The notes: generated by a model not told the origin, from the letters alone. Shown: positions 33,847 through 43,076, counted from the stretch's first letter. The stretch is 64,000 bases of DNA from JACMJL01 sp963791805 (GCA_963791805.1 CAWBTU010000006.1:806001-870000); one strand, 5' to 3'. A program made the numbers and translations.

Positions 33847-34110
33847 ATGAGGATTTTAGCACAACCTATTGAAATGATTTCTTATACTGATAACAAGGGG
33901 GATATAAGGCCATTAAGATTTAGATTACAAGTAGATGATGAACCATTAAAAGTGATAAAGGTAGATAAAGTCATTGTTAAAGAAATGGAAAAGCTTGCAG
34001 GAAATAATATGATTGTTTTTAAATGCCAGAGTTTGATTGGAGATGCTCTGAGGCTGTTTGAAATTAAATATGAGTTGAAAACTTGTAAGTGGATATTGTA
34101 TAAAATATAG
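33847..34110 (+). CDS. small protein co-encoded with the Y-family polymerase
   Basis: GAGGAGGAGG (33831-33840) fits the ATG at 33847 and gives 87 residues. The protein is soluble, beta-rich and basic (PLRFRLQVDDEPLKVIKVDK ... FEIKYELKTCKWIL). Bacterial Y-family polymerases are often paired with small helpers such as YolD; this one does not look like YolD, so a comparable helper role is only inferred from the operon. Confidence 0.7.
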   Translation: MRILAQPIEMISYTDNKGDIRPLRFRLQVDDEPLKVIKVDKVIVKEMEKLAGNNMIVFKCQSLIGDALRLFEIKYELKTCKWILYKI

Positions 34111-34121
34111 ATTTTAACTTC

Positions 34122-34148
34122 ACACTAATTATTAGACAGTGTTTTTTT
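34122..34148 (+). terminator. terminator after the polymerase operon
   Basis: ACACT (34122-34126) pairs with AGTGT, followed by TTTTTTT. Confidence 0.5.
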
Positions 34149-34264
34149 AATCATAGCTTCTATTTTTTTGTTGCTTTTGTGATTTTCATCTTATGTCTCA
34201 TAATGTCTATATTAACGCAATATTATTACCTTCTATTGAATTTTCACCTTTATAAAGTGAATTA

Positions 34265-34320
34265 TTAACAATCCGTAACAATGAATTTACATAATTAACA
34301 AATCTTTACTTAGATATGAT
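34265..34320 (+). promoter_or_regulatory. PhoP-box-like repeats and -10 of the metallophosphoesterase gene
   Basis: Four hexamers, TTAACA (34265), GTAACA (34275), TTTACA (34286) and TTAACA (34295), are spaced 10, 11 and 9 bp apart, much like the TT(A/T)ACA repeats of Bacillus PhoP boxes. A TATGAT -10 candidate follows at 34315-34320. Control by phosphate limitation is an inference. Confidence 0.45.
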
Positions 34321-34384
34321 TATTAAAATTATTAAAACACATTACTATTTAAATATGTACTTTATATATTTAAGGAGGAGAAAT

Positions 34385-35968
34385 ATGAAAAATTTAAAAA
34401 GTAATTTGGCTCTTGGACTTTCTCTAGGCATTATAACAGTTCCAATTATTGGGTCATGTATTACTACCTACGCAGCTGAAACAACAACTCCTATCGCTGA
34501 TGCAAATGCGCCAATAGGAACAATTTCAAAAGTAGCAATCACTTTTAATGGTAACTCTAAATCTTCAAAGGGATTTACTTGGTATACTTCAAGAAAATCA
34601 ATTGGAAGCGACCTGCAAGTAGTTGAAAAAGGATTAGGTCTACCAGACTTTTCTAAAGCTAAAACTTTTAAAGGCTCAGTAGCAATACCAACTAATAAAA
34701 CTGATGCTCCTGCACCTTCAGGGACAACTAACACAAAACTTGAGTTTCTACACAAAGCAGAAGCCAGTGGCTTGAAAGCTAATACGATTTACTGCTATAG
34801 AGTTGGAGATTCCTCATTAGGTCTTTGGAGTACGGGTACATTTCAAACCGCTCCATCAAATGGCGCTTTTTCATTTATTGATCTCGCAGATCCTCAGGCA
34901 AAAGAAATTGGAGAAGCAGAACTTTCCGCTGATACATTTAAGAAAGCTATGAGTACCGTGCCAAATTCAAAATTTATAGCTCTAAATGGCGATATTGTTG
35001 ATGATGGAAGCAAGGAATACCAATGGGATTGGCTATTCAGCAATATAGGAAATGGAATGCTTAACACCACAATGGCACCAGTTGCTGGAAATCATGAAAG
35101 TAACAAAAATTCCTTTGTTGATCATTTCGATCTTTCTCAAGCAGTAGGTTCCGATACCACAAATGGTGTTTATTATTCATATGATTACAGTAACACTCAT
35201 TTTGTAATGCTTAACACAAATGAAAATTCCCTTCAGTACAATGATTTCACTGAAGCTCAAATAAATTGGATGAAAAATGATATTCAAACGGCACGGGCAA
35301 AAGGCGCAAAATGGATTATTGCTATGATGCATAAAGGTCCTTATACAACATCAAATCATTCTACAGATACAGATATTGCAGGGGCTAATGGAGTAAGAAA
35401 AAAGGTAGCACCTATTATGGCACAATTAGGGATAGATTTAGTTCTTCAGGGACATGATCATATTTATGCACGTTCTAAACCAATAAAATCAGATGGAACT
35501 GCAGCAAGCGAAACTATTATTACCGAAAAATATAATGGTCAAAGCATAAATTATCAAATAAACCCACAAGGTACAATTTATTTGATTCCAGCTACTGCAG
35601 GTCCAAAGACTTACTATAAAAATACTAAAATTGATTCTACTTACTATAACCTTTTTGATGTGTCAGATGAAAACCATGCATCTATTTATGGCCCTGATCC
35701 AGATGATAAAACTAGACCGGTACGTAGTCAAATACAAAACTTCGAAAGTATTTCAATAGACGGAAATAAACTTTCAGTTACTTCTTACGAAATAGATCAA
35801 AATAAAAATTCAGCAGAGCCATATGTTATTGATACTTTTGGTATTGGTAAAGTACCTGATGAACTTAATCCTGTAGTAAATGAACTATCAAAAATGCAAT
35901 CAAACAAAGTAAAAATTAAAACTAATGTAAATACTTTTATAAAGCAAATACTTGATGCGTTAAAGTAA
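34385..35968 (+). CDS. secreted metallophosphoesterase, purple-acid-phosphatase-like
   Basis: The ATG at 34385 follows TAAGGAGGAG and starts a clear signal peptide (about 1-30, ending TYAAE), giving 527 residues. Residues about 42-150 are a fibronectin-III-like N-terminal domain as in purple acid phosphatases. The catalytic domain shows LADPQ (usual D-x-Q/H form), LNGDIVDDG, GNHE, MMHKGPY and GHDHIYARS, the metal-binding blocks in order. It should release phosphate from organic phosphates outside the cell. PhoP-like repeats upstream fit that use. Confidence 0.9.
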   Translation: MKNLKSNLALGLSLGIITVPIIGSCITTYAAETTTPIADANAPIGTISKVAITFNGNSKSSKGFTWYTSRKSIGSDLQVVEKGLGLPDFSKAKTFKGSVAIPTNKTDAPAPSGTTNTKLEFLHKAEASGLKANTIYCYRVGDSSLGLWSTGTFQTAPSNGAFSFIDLADPQAKEIGEAELSADTFKKAMSTVPNSKFIALNGDIVDDGSKEYQWDWLFSNIGNGMLNTTMAPVAGNHESNKNSFVDHFDLSQAVGSDTTNGVYYSYDYSNTHFVMLNTNENSLQYNDFTEAQINWMKNDIQTARAKGAKWIIAMMHKGPYTTSNHSTDTDIAGANGVRKKVAPIMAQLGIDLVLQGHDHIYARSKPIKSDGTAASETIITEKYNGQSINYQINPQGTIYLIPATAGPKTYYKNTKIDSTYYNLFDVSDENHASIYGPDPDDKTRPVRSQIQNFESISIDGNKLSVTSYEIDQNKNSAEPYVIDTFGIGKVPDELNPVVNELSKMQSNKVKIKTNVNTFIKQILDALK

Positions 35969-35985
35969 TTTTTCATTCTTTAAAT

Positions 35986-36030
35986 GCTATGTCTATAGAA
36001 ATAAAATTCTATAGGCATAGCACTTTTATT
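35986..36030 (+). terminator. terminator of the metallophosphoesterase gene
   Basis: GCTATGTCTATAGAA pairs with TTCTATAGGCATAGC (one mismatch), followed by ACTTTTATTTT. Confidence 0.8.
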
Positions 36031-36250
36031 TTAAGTGCTTGTTTGAATATAACTTCTTATATTTTTAGAAGATAGCTTAATATCATTTTTTCTTGAAAAG
36101 AATCCATAATAAATTTAAATTTTGTTACTTTGCATTGGTTAAGTTGATAGAAATAGTTAATTTATGATATGCTTTTAAAGTAGATTAAATTTTGAGTGTT
36201 ATACATAATACTGGTAGAATATTTTGATTTTGTGAGTAAATTTATAGGAA

Positions 36251-36442
36251 GTGAGTACAATAAAAAAACTAAAAAAACATGAAATATTAGTTTATTTAAT
36301 TATGAGTTTTTTATTTACTTCAAGCAATTCGAATTTGAGTGGATCTTTACGTATAGTTGGCTCATTTATGCCAAGTATAATGTGGTTAAGTTTTATTAGT
36401 TATTTTTTGGATTGTACGACTAATAGTTTTATTATGTATTGA
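36251..36442 (+). CDS. short hypothetical membrane protein or remnant
   Basis: From a GTG with GGAAG just before it, 63 codons encode a basic head and two hydrophobic stretches. It is short, matches nothing I know, and could be a decayed gene. Confidence 0.25.
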   Translation: MSTIKKLKKHEILVYLIMSFLFTSSNSNLSGSLRIVGSFMPSIMWLSFISYFLDCTTNSFIMY

Positions 36443-36551
36443 CTTTGACATGTATAGAAAACCCTTAAAACAATAAAATGCAGATTTAGCTACCTTACAA
36501 AAAGTGTAACAGCTTTTGTTGCTAAAATAGTAATTTGAGAGGCGGGATAGA

Positions 36552-36956
36552 ATGGCAATCACAAATGTAAAAGTAACTTTAAATGAGGATATAAAAACAG
36601 TTTGGGAAATAGTAACTTCTCTTGAGAATTATGCATGGAGAAGTGATTTGAGCAAAATTGAGGTTTTGGAAGCAGGAAAGAAGTTTATAGAATACACAAA
36701 AGAAGGATATGTTACAACCTTTACAATAACTGCCTTTGAACCTATGACACGGTATGAGTTTCATATGGATAATAAAAACATGTGTGGGCATTGGACAGGA
36801 TTATTTTCAAAGATAGATAATAAGACAGAGATAAATTTTACTGAAAATATAACTCCGAAGAAGTGGATAATGAAACCTTTTGTAGGAGTATATTTAAAGA
36901 AACAGCAGGCTACTTATATTTCAGATTTAAGAAAAGCATTGGATGAAAAACGATGA
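36552..36956 (+). CDS. SRPBCC (START-like) family protein
   Basis: GAGGCGGG precedes the ATG. The 134-residue protein has the START/polyketide-cyclase-like pattern: an N-terminal strand and VWEIVTSLENYAWRSDL, antiparallel strands (FIEYTKEGYVTTFTITAFEP), TEINFTENI, and a long C-terminal helix (YLKKQQATYISDLRKALDE). These small proteins bind lipophilic ligands. Its role is unknown. Confidence 0.8.
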   Translation: MAITNVKVTLNEDIKTVWEIVTSLENYAWRSDLSKIEVLEAGKKFIEYTKEGYVTTFTITAFEPMTRYEFHMDNKNMCGHWTGLFSKIDNKTEINFTENITPKKWIMKPFVGVYLKKQQATYISDLRKALDEKR

Positions 36957-37102
36957 CTTGTGATGAAATTATTTAACCATAATGTGAGATTTAGTTACTT
37001 TGATATATTTTTATGTAGTGACACAACTGCTAATTAATGGGATGTAACTTTTGAGATTTTTAATTAGAAATACAATATAAAATTGCATTTGGAGGTAATA
37101 TT

Positions 37103-37822
37103 ATGAGCACTAATTTAAATTCTATATATTCTTCATGTATCAACAATATTAGTTATTCACAAAAATTTTCTACTGAAAAGACAATCAATGCTAAAGATAT
37201 TGGCAGCGATTTATTTGCAACACAACTTGAAAAGGAAAAAAAAGCTGATACATATATCAATGAGATTAAAAATTGTGTTCCTAAAACAACAGTAACAGTA
37301 AGATCAATGGGTGCTAAAGAAGTTGCAGATTATCGTGAAAAATGGAAGAATCAACCTAATGATTATTCAGGATTTAAACATGATATAGTTGTTTCATCTA
37401 AGGTATTAGAAAAGATGGAAAAAGATCCTAAATATGCAGAACAAATGATGCAAAAAATCAAGAAAGCTGCTGTTCCTGAAGGATTTGGTAATGCTACGAT
37501 ATATGAATATAAGGTAGTAGTAAGAGATGATGGAGAGATTGAAACATGGGTATGTGCAGATTGTATGAATGGAAAAAACAAAAAAACAGACCATGATGAC
37601 CATGGTAAGAAGGAAGCTGAGAAGAAAAGTGCTGTGAGGAAAAACGCTGAGAAAGAACTTGAACTTATATATGCCAATATAAGAATAGATGACCAATTGA
37701 AATCACAAATATTAGCAGAGGAAAAAATTAAGATTAATGGATTTATTAAACAGCAATATTTTTTTAATAAAGGAGTTGTAAATAAAATCGGAACTGAAAA
37801 TGAAGTTATTGATTTAAAGTAA
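37103..37822 (+). CDS. DUF6033-like hypothetical protein
   Basis: TTTGGAGGTAATATT precedes the ATG. The 239-residue soluble protein is polar, with VTVRSMGAKEVADYREKWKN, a Lys-rich linker (GKNKKTDHDDHGKKEAEKKS) and a helical C-terminus. It resembles clostridial proteins labelled DUF6033, whose function is not known to me. Confidence 0.6.
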   Translation: MSTNLNSIYSSCINNISYSQKFSTEKTINAKDIGSDLFATQLEKEKKADTYINEIKNCVPKTTVTVRSMGAKEVADYREKWKNQPNDYSGFKHDIVVSSKVLEKMEKDPKYAEQMMQKIKKAAVPEGFGNATIYEYKVVVRDDGEIETWVCADCMNGKNKKTDHDDHGKKEAEKKSAVRKNAEKELELIYANIRIDDQLKSQILAEEKIKINGFIKQQYFFNKGVVNKIGTENEVIDLK

Positions 37823-37854
37823 AGTCTATTTTATTAAGGAGAATTTACAATTAT

Positions 37855-38067
37855 GTGAAAGAACATCCAATTGCTCTTTGGAATAATCCAACTTCAATCC
37901 TCTATGGTTCAGAAGATAACATATGTGAATTTGATGTGGTAGCTGCCTTTGCAAAAGGCTTCAACTGTGATTTTCAAGTAATGGAACATGGAGAGCACTA
38001 TTTCCATACAGAACAGCAGTTGCAATTTTTTAGACAGTGGCTGAACAAGCAAAACTATATCAAATGA
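37855..38067 (+). pseudogene. C-terminal fragment of an alpha/beta hydrolase
   Basis: About 70 codons (PIALWNNPTSILYGSEDNIC ... GEHYFHTEQQLQFFRQWL) are the end of an alpha/beta hydrolase, with the late Asp (SEDN) and His (GEHYFH) of the triad. The nucleophile part is gone and the fragment begins abruptly after the DUF6033-like gene. Confidence 0.7.
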
Positions 38068-38443
38068 GATTAATGAGAAGTTATCTTTTATTATTTGGTT
38101 CCAACTTATCGTATAAGGTCAAGCGAAGATCATAAATAGTGTTGAGATGATTGTATATAGCCGTGAGGTTATATGCAGTTGTGTAGATATTTATTATGGT
38201 CGAACGAAACATCTTCATAAGTAGTGATTTGTTTATTTAGAGTCGAAAGATTTTAATATAGATAATAAGTTATTTGTGTTGGTGCTAGGTAGGTTGTTTT
38301 GTGCTCTTTTTGAAAAGTATATACAATATCTGTGAATTAAGGCATAACAGCAAGTAAAGAATCCATAGAGTACTTTAAAAGGTAAGAGTAAAGGTATTCC
38401 ATGGATTTTTGTAAAAAATAACAGTGAAACTAGAGTTTAATTG
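38068..38443 (+). other. non-genic stretch before the IS element
   Basis: There is no recognised gene. A hairpin (AATCCATAGAGTAC ... GGTATTCCATGGATTTTT, 38359-38410) resembles the terminator at 62022-62067 and a fragment at about 45091. The last bases are the left half of the split CTAGAG terminator. Confidence 0.5.
38359..38410 (+). terminator. terminator-like hairpin of the AATCCATGGAGTAC type
   Basis: AATCCATAGAGTACTTT and AAGGTATTCCATGGATT form an imperfect stem followed by TTTT. Related copies are at 62022-62067 and, as a fragment, near 45091. Confidence 0.5.
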
Positions 38444-40074
38444 CCAATGTCATTAAGATAAGCAAATATAAATTTCAGAAGTCCGTTAGAAATAGTTTTA
38501 ATATATCTAACGGCTTCTTTTTATATACATTGCTTGTTTTTTGGTATAGCAAACAAAACAGATTAAAAACCTGTTTTTAGAATTTGAGAGTTAATGATTT
38601 TTATGCTACTCTATAATTGAAGCTTATCGTGGTTTTAGACTTCAGTTTACGTTGGTCTTTTCGACCATCTCGGATGGGTAGAATATACTTGCGAATAAGA
38701 GCTTCAACATCAGGTGGAGATATATTTTCGGGACACTTAAAAAAGTGTATACATATTTGCATTGCCATTGTAAAGTTTACTTGGTATGTATGCTTTGTAG
38801 ATTTTTGTTTTATCACTACGTGCAGTGTTATGATTTCACAAAAATTATACATTACAAGCTTTGCAAATATTTCTTGAATAATGTACTCCACATTTTTTGA
38901 GTGAAAATTAATAAGACCAAGAGAATACTTCAATTCCCTAAATGAAGTCTCAATACCCCATCTCATATGATATAGTTTCTTAATCTCTTCAGTAGAAAAC
39001 TCAGATGAATCCAAGTTAGTCATTATAGTTTCATAGCTATTTTCTGAAATTTTAAATCGCACAGCTCTAAATGTAATAGGGAAAAACTCTCTATCTTTGG
39101 GCTTTAGAAAATCAAAGGGTACTTTTTTAGGCAAAAATTTATAAATATCTTGATGAGCTTTAATTTCATTAGTTTGTCTTCTTGTAAGTTTTAAGTTTAT
39201 TATTGTATCAAATTCATCTTCATCAGGCAATACAAGGCTAGATATTATACCATTGCTAGTTATATCCTTTACTCTAATAGCATATTTAAAACCCATTTTT
39301 TGAATATGAGCAAATACATTGTAGCTTTCGTAACCACGATCAGCAACAAATATGGCCTTTTCCTTTAATCTGGAACACTCAACCATATCTATGAGAGCTC
39401 TATACTCATTTTTTTGTTTATATCCTTGAATAGAAGCATCAATATATAGTTTATTACATAAGTCATATATCGCATTAAGATGTAGGATATTAAAGCCTTT
39501 AGAATCAGGAGAGGATTGACAATAACTATCAACGTCTTTAGGATTATGGGCAATATTAAGGTCTGATCCATCTACTGCAAGTATTCTATAACCATTGTAA
39601 GTTTTAAGATTATCAAAAGAATTAGTGAATTTATCAAGCAGAAATTCAAAAGCACATGGCAAGATTTTATCTCTTTGTTGTACAAAAGCTGAAGATGATG
39701 CTGTAGCAACATCATAATTAAAGTGTTTTAAAAGTTCTTTGGAAATAGAACCTCCACCAATAGACAATAAAATTTCAATAACAGATTTGAATGATAGTTT
39801 ACGATTACGTGTAAAATCCCGTTTAGGATTCTTAACATAATAATCAGGGTGCTCATCCATTTCTTCTATAATACTCATTAACTTATTCTTAACATGATCA
39901 GTATAATTAATCATTTGCAACGCCTCCAAAAATCTATTTTTTTAAGGGGCTGCGCCGCATATTTCTATTAACTTGTCAAGTGATTTTTCAAAAATAAAAA
40001 AAGAGCAGGTACATTTTTTTATACCTTACTCTTTTGAGTTTTTTCATCCCAATGTCTTAACTTAATGACATTGG
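38444..40074. mobile_element. complete IS4-family insertion sequence, 1631 bp
   Basis: The ends are inverted repeats: CCAATGTCATTAAGATAAG on the left, and the right end read backwards gives CCAATGTCATTAAGTTAAG, one mismatch in 19. The element is flanked by an 8-bp duplication TTTAATTG (38436-38443 and 40075-40082). It carries one transposase gene on the minus strand. Near-perfect ends and an intact gene suggest recent arrival. Confidence 0.92.
38601..39914 (-). CDS. IS4 family transposase
   Basis: GGAGG lies 7 bases before the ATG at 39914; the protein is 437 residues. The DDE residues are visible: the Asp in RILAVDGSDLN, the Asp in AIFVADRGYES, and the Glu in the IS4 signature YHMRWGIETSFRELK (Y-x2-R-x3-E-x6-K, exact). 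The frame is intact, so the element may be active. Confidence 0.92.
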   Translation of the reverse strand: MINYTDHVKNKLMSIIEEMDEHPDYYVKNPKRDFTRNRKLSFKSVIEILLSIGGGSISKELLKHFNYDVATASSSAFVQQRDKILPCAFEFLLDKFTNSFDNLKTYNGYRILAVDGSDLNIAHNPKDVDSYCQSSPDSKGFNILHLNAIYDLCNKLYIDASIQGYKQKNEYRALIDMVECSRLKEKAIFVADRGYESYNVFAHIQKMGFKYAIRVKDITSNGIISSLVLPDEDEFDTIINLKLTRRQTNEIKAHQDIYKFLPKKVPFDFLKPKDREFFPITFRAVRFKISENSYETIMTNLDSSEFSTEEIKKLYHMRWGIETSFRELKYSLGLINFHSKNVEYIIQEIFAKLVMYNFCEIITLHVVIKQKSTKHTYQVNFTMAMQICIHFFKCPENISPPDVEALIRKYILPIRDGRKDQRKLKSKTTISFNYRVA

Positions 40075-40107
40075 TTTAATTGCTCTAGTTTTTTATTTTG
40101 AGGTTAA

Positions 40108-40160
40108 GTAACAAATTAAACTATCTAAATATGTTACAAAATTTGGCATGTTAATTGCTA
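40108..40160 (+). promoter_or_regulatory. sigma-54 promoter of the Fe-S/flavin oxidoreductase gene
   Basis: TGGCATGTTAATTGCT at 40145-40160 fits the -24/-12 consensus TGGCAC-N5-TTGCW at every fixed base but one. An inverted repeat GTAACA (40108-40113)/TGTTAC (40132-40137) lies just upstream. The start codon is about 157 bp downstream of the -12 element. The IS ends 70 bp upstream of the -24 element, so any more distant activator site was pushed away by 1.6 kb. Confidence 0.7.
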
Positions 40161-40317
40161 CCTATTAATATAAATAGATATATGAAAAACGTCTTCAACT
40201 CAATGGATTCAGAAACATAGAAACTACTCATGTAACTGATTACAAAGTAGTTTATGGATTCTGAAGGACATAACAACGTCACAATTTTCAAAGAATGTAA
40301 TTGAGGAGGAAGAAATT

Positions 40318-42999
40318 ATGGAAACAAGAAAAAAGATCTTAAAGTTAGCAAACAAGATTAGCATGGAAAGTAAAAGTGGTTTTGCACATAAAGTAACAGA
40401 TCCAGAATATCGTATTTTAGATCCTGTTGTTACTGACGACATGGCAGACGTGGCAATGGGTCTGAAACTTCGTACGCCTCGGACTGCAAAAGAAGTTGCT
40501 GAAAAGTGTGGTAAATCTGAAGAGGAAACAACTAAACTCTTATGGCAATTAGCAGAAGCCGGTGTTTGTACCTTTAAAAGTGAAAATGGTGTTGATTTAT
40601 TCTGGTTGCCAATTTGGGTTCCTGGAATTATGGAAATGATGGTTAATAACAAGGAAAATGTTAAAAAGTATCCAGTAATTGCAGAATGTTTTGAAGAATA
40701 CACAAGAATAAGAACAGCGCCGCTGGCCCCTTTGATGCCTACAGGTAAGAGTATGATGCGAGTTATTCCTGTAGAACAAGCAATTAATGGGGAAAGTAGA
40801 AGAGCATCTTATGAGGAGATTTCTCGTTATCTCAATGATAATGATTTGTTTTCTGTTTCTGATTGTTCTTGTCGTACATCAAGAGAAGCTATGGGAGAAG
40901 GCTGCGGTCATTTGAAGGAAGATATGTGCGTTCAAATTGGTGAAGGTGCTGAATTCTATATTCGTACAGGCAGAGCAAGGCAGATTACCCGTGAAGAAGC
41001 TTTTGAGATTATTAAAAAAGCCGAGGAAAACGGTTTAGTGCATCAAATAGTAAATACAGAAGGTTCAGGAAAAACACATGCTATTTGTAACTGTTGTGGA
41101 TGTTCATGTTTTTCTTTAAGACTAGCTGAGTTGTATCAAACACCGGCAATGCTACGTTCTAACTATGTTTCAAAAGTAGATAAGGATAAATGCGTTGCTT
41201 GTGGAGAATGTGTACAAACTTGTCAGGTTAACGCATTGAAATTAGGACAGAGTCTCTGCACAAGAACACCTATTGTCCAGAAAGAACGACAGCTTCCTGA
41301 AAATACAATGTGGGGTAAGAAAAAATGGAATATTAATTATCGTACTAATAGAGAAAATGTTGTTGAAACTGGTACAAGTCCTTGTAAAACAGAATGTCCA
41401 GCTCATATTGCTATTCAAGGTTATATTAAGATGGCTTCTCAAGGAAAATATATGGAAGCACTTGAACTTATCAAACATGAAAATCCATTTCCAGCTATAT
41501 GCGGACGTATCTGCTCCAAAAAATGTGAATCTGCTTGTACCCGTGGTGATATAGATGATCCAATAGCTATAGATGAAATCAAAAAATTCATCGCAGAACA
41601 AGATTTAAACCTGGAACATCGCTATGTACCAAAAAAGAGACATGAGTATGGAAAGAAAATTGCTGTTATCGGGGCTGGTCCTGCAGGGCTATCCTGTGCT
41701 TTCTATTTGGCTATTGATGGTTATAAAGTAACAGTATTTGAAAAACAAAAGGTACTTGGAGGTATGTTGACACTTGGTATCCCAGCTTTCAGACTGGAAA
41801 AAGATGTAGTTAATGCAGAAATTGATATTTTGAAAGAAATGGGGGTTGAGTTCAAGACAGGGGTTGAAGTGGGCAAAGATGTTAAACTTAGGGAACTTAG
41901 AACACAAGAGTTTAAAGCATTTTATATTGCAATTGGTGCTCAGGCAGCAAGAAACCTAGGTATTGAAGGTGAAGATGCAAGAGGTGTTATCACAGGTGTT
42001 GATTTTCTTCGTAATGTAAACTTGGGAAATAGCATTAAACTTCAAGGAAAGGTAATTGTAATTGGTGGAGGAAATGTTGCTATAGACGTTGCAAGAAGTG
42101 CTACAAGAGTTGGTGCTTCAGAAGTTGATATGTTCTGCTTAGAAACCCGTGAACAAATGCCAGCACTTGACGAAGAAATTGAAGAAGCAAGGTCAGAAGA
42201 TATTACAATTAACAATTGCTGGGGTCCAAAACGTATTGTAACTAAAAATGGAATAGTTGTTGGGGTAGAATTCAAGAAATGTACTTCCGTATTTGATGTA
42301 AGCGGAAAATTCAATCCAGCTTATGATGAAAATGATACTAAATTTGTCGAAGCTAACACAGTATTGACTTCAGTAGGGCAAGCAGTGGATTGGGGTAATT
42401 TAATTGCAGACAGTAGAATAGAATTGAATCCAAACAAGACAATCAAAGCTGATGACTTTACTTACCAGACTGGGGAGGCTGATGTATTTACCGGTGGTGA
42501 TGTATACACAGGTCCCCAATTTGCTATCGATGCAATTGCTGCAGGTAAAGAAGCTGCAATATCAATTCATCGTTTTGTACAACCAGGACAAAGCTTAGTT
42601 ATAGGCCGTGACAGAAGAGAATATCGTGCACTTGATAAAACAAACGCTACTTTTTCCATTAAGGATTATGATAATACGCCAAGACAGAAGCCAAGCCATG
42701 CTGATGGAAGTATATCCAAAGTAACTTTCAATGATTTACGTTGTACCTTTACAGAAGATCAAGTTAAGAAGGAAACAGACCGATGCCTTAGCTGCGGAGC
42801 TACTATTGTAGATGAATACACCTGCGTAGGATGTGGTATTTGTACAACTAAATGTAATTTTGATGCTATTTCACTTGTCAGAAGAGAAAACAATGAAGGT
42901 GTAGCTTATGAAAAATTGATAACCACACAAGTTGTACCATACGCAATTAAACGTGGTGGTAAAATAGTAGCTAAAAAAGTTAAAAATATGTTTTCGTAA
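40318..42999 (+). CDS. fused Fe-S / GltD-like FAD-dependent oxidoreductase, 893 residues
   Basis: TTGAGGAGGAAG precedes the ATG. Residues about 1-100 resemble a winged helix (TAKEVAEKCGKSEEETTKLL). Residues 170-310 are Cys-rich and end in a ferredoxin cluster CVACGECVQTCQ. About 350-800 is a GltD-like module: the Cys-rich head (CKTECPAHIAIQGYIK, CGRICSKKCESACTRG), an FAD Rossmann motif GAGPAGLSCAF, an NAD(P) motif GGGNVAIDVARSA, and GGDVYTGPQFAIDAIAAGKEAA. The end has CLSCGA and CVGCGICTTKC. It should pass electrons between NAD(P)H, flavin and Fe-S clusters. A sigma-54 promoter links it to the dehydratase operon. Confidence 0.88.
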   Translation: METRKKILKLANKISMESKSGFAHKVTDPEYRILDPVVTDDMADVAMGLKLRTPRTAKEVAEKCGKSEEETTKLLWQLAEAGVCTFKSENGVDLFWLPIWVPGIMEMMVNNKENVKKYPVIAECFEEYTRIRTAPLAPLMPTGKSMMRVIPVEQAINGESRRASYEEISRYLNDNDLFSVSDCSCRTSREAMGEGCGHLKEDMCVQIGEGAEFYIRTGRARQITREEAFEIIKKAEENGLVHQIVNTEGSGKTHAICNCCGCSCFSLRLAELYQTPAMLRSNYVSKVDKDKCVACGECVQTCQVNALKLGQSLCTRTPIVQKERQLPENTMWGKKKWNINYRTNRENVVETGTSPCKTECPAHIAIQGYIKMASQGKYMEALELIKHENPFPAICGRICSKKCESACTRGDIDDPIAIDEIKKFIAEQDLNLEHRYVPKKRHEYGKKIAVIGAGPAGLSCAFYLAIDGYKVTVFEKQKVLGGMLTLGIPAFRLEKDVVNAEIDILKEMGVEFKTGVEVGKDVKLRELRTQEFKAFYIAIGAQAARNLGIEGEDARGVITGVDFLRNVNLGNSIKLQGKVIVIGGGNVAIDVARSATRVGASEVDMFCLETREQMPALDEEIEEARSEDITINNCWGPKRIVTKNGIVVGVEFKKCTSVFDVSGKFNPAYDENDTKFVEANTVLTSVGQAVDWGNLIADSRIELNPNKTIKADDFTYQTGEADVFTGGDVYTGPQFAIDAIAAGKEAAISIHRFVQPGQSLVIGRDRREYRALDKTNATFSIKDYDNTPRQKPSHADGSISKVTFNDLRCTFTEDQVKKETDRCLSCGATIVDEYTCVGCGICTTKCNFDAISLVRRENNEGVAYEKLITTQVVPYAIKRGGKIVAKKVKNMFS

Positions 43000-43027
43000 G
43001 AAAAGTAATGACAATAATTTCTGCGAC

Positions 43028-43076
43028 AGGTCTGGATGTTTAAAAAACTGAATAGCAGGCCAGACCTATATTTATT
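43028..43076 (+). terminator. terminator of the oxidoreductase gene
   Basis: AGGTCTGG (43028-43035) pairs with CCAGACCT (43060-43067), followed by ATATTTATT. Confidence 0.7.

Larger units (their letters stand above)
38427..40093 (+). terminator. CTAGAG-family terminator split by the IS element
   Basis: AAACTAGAG plus TTTAATTG (38427-38443) is the left part; TTTAATTG plus CTCTAGTTTTTT (40075-40093) is the right part. Removing the IS and one TTTAATTG restores the same hairpin as at 19787-19816. Confidence 0.85.

Noticed and set aside
42616..42999. A separate ferredoxin gene at the end of the flavoprotein
   Set aside because: There is no internal SD or stop; the Fe-S motif is in frame and part of the same 893-residue protein.
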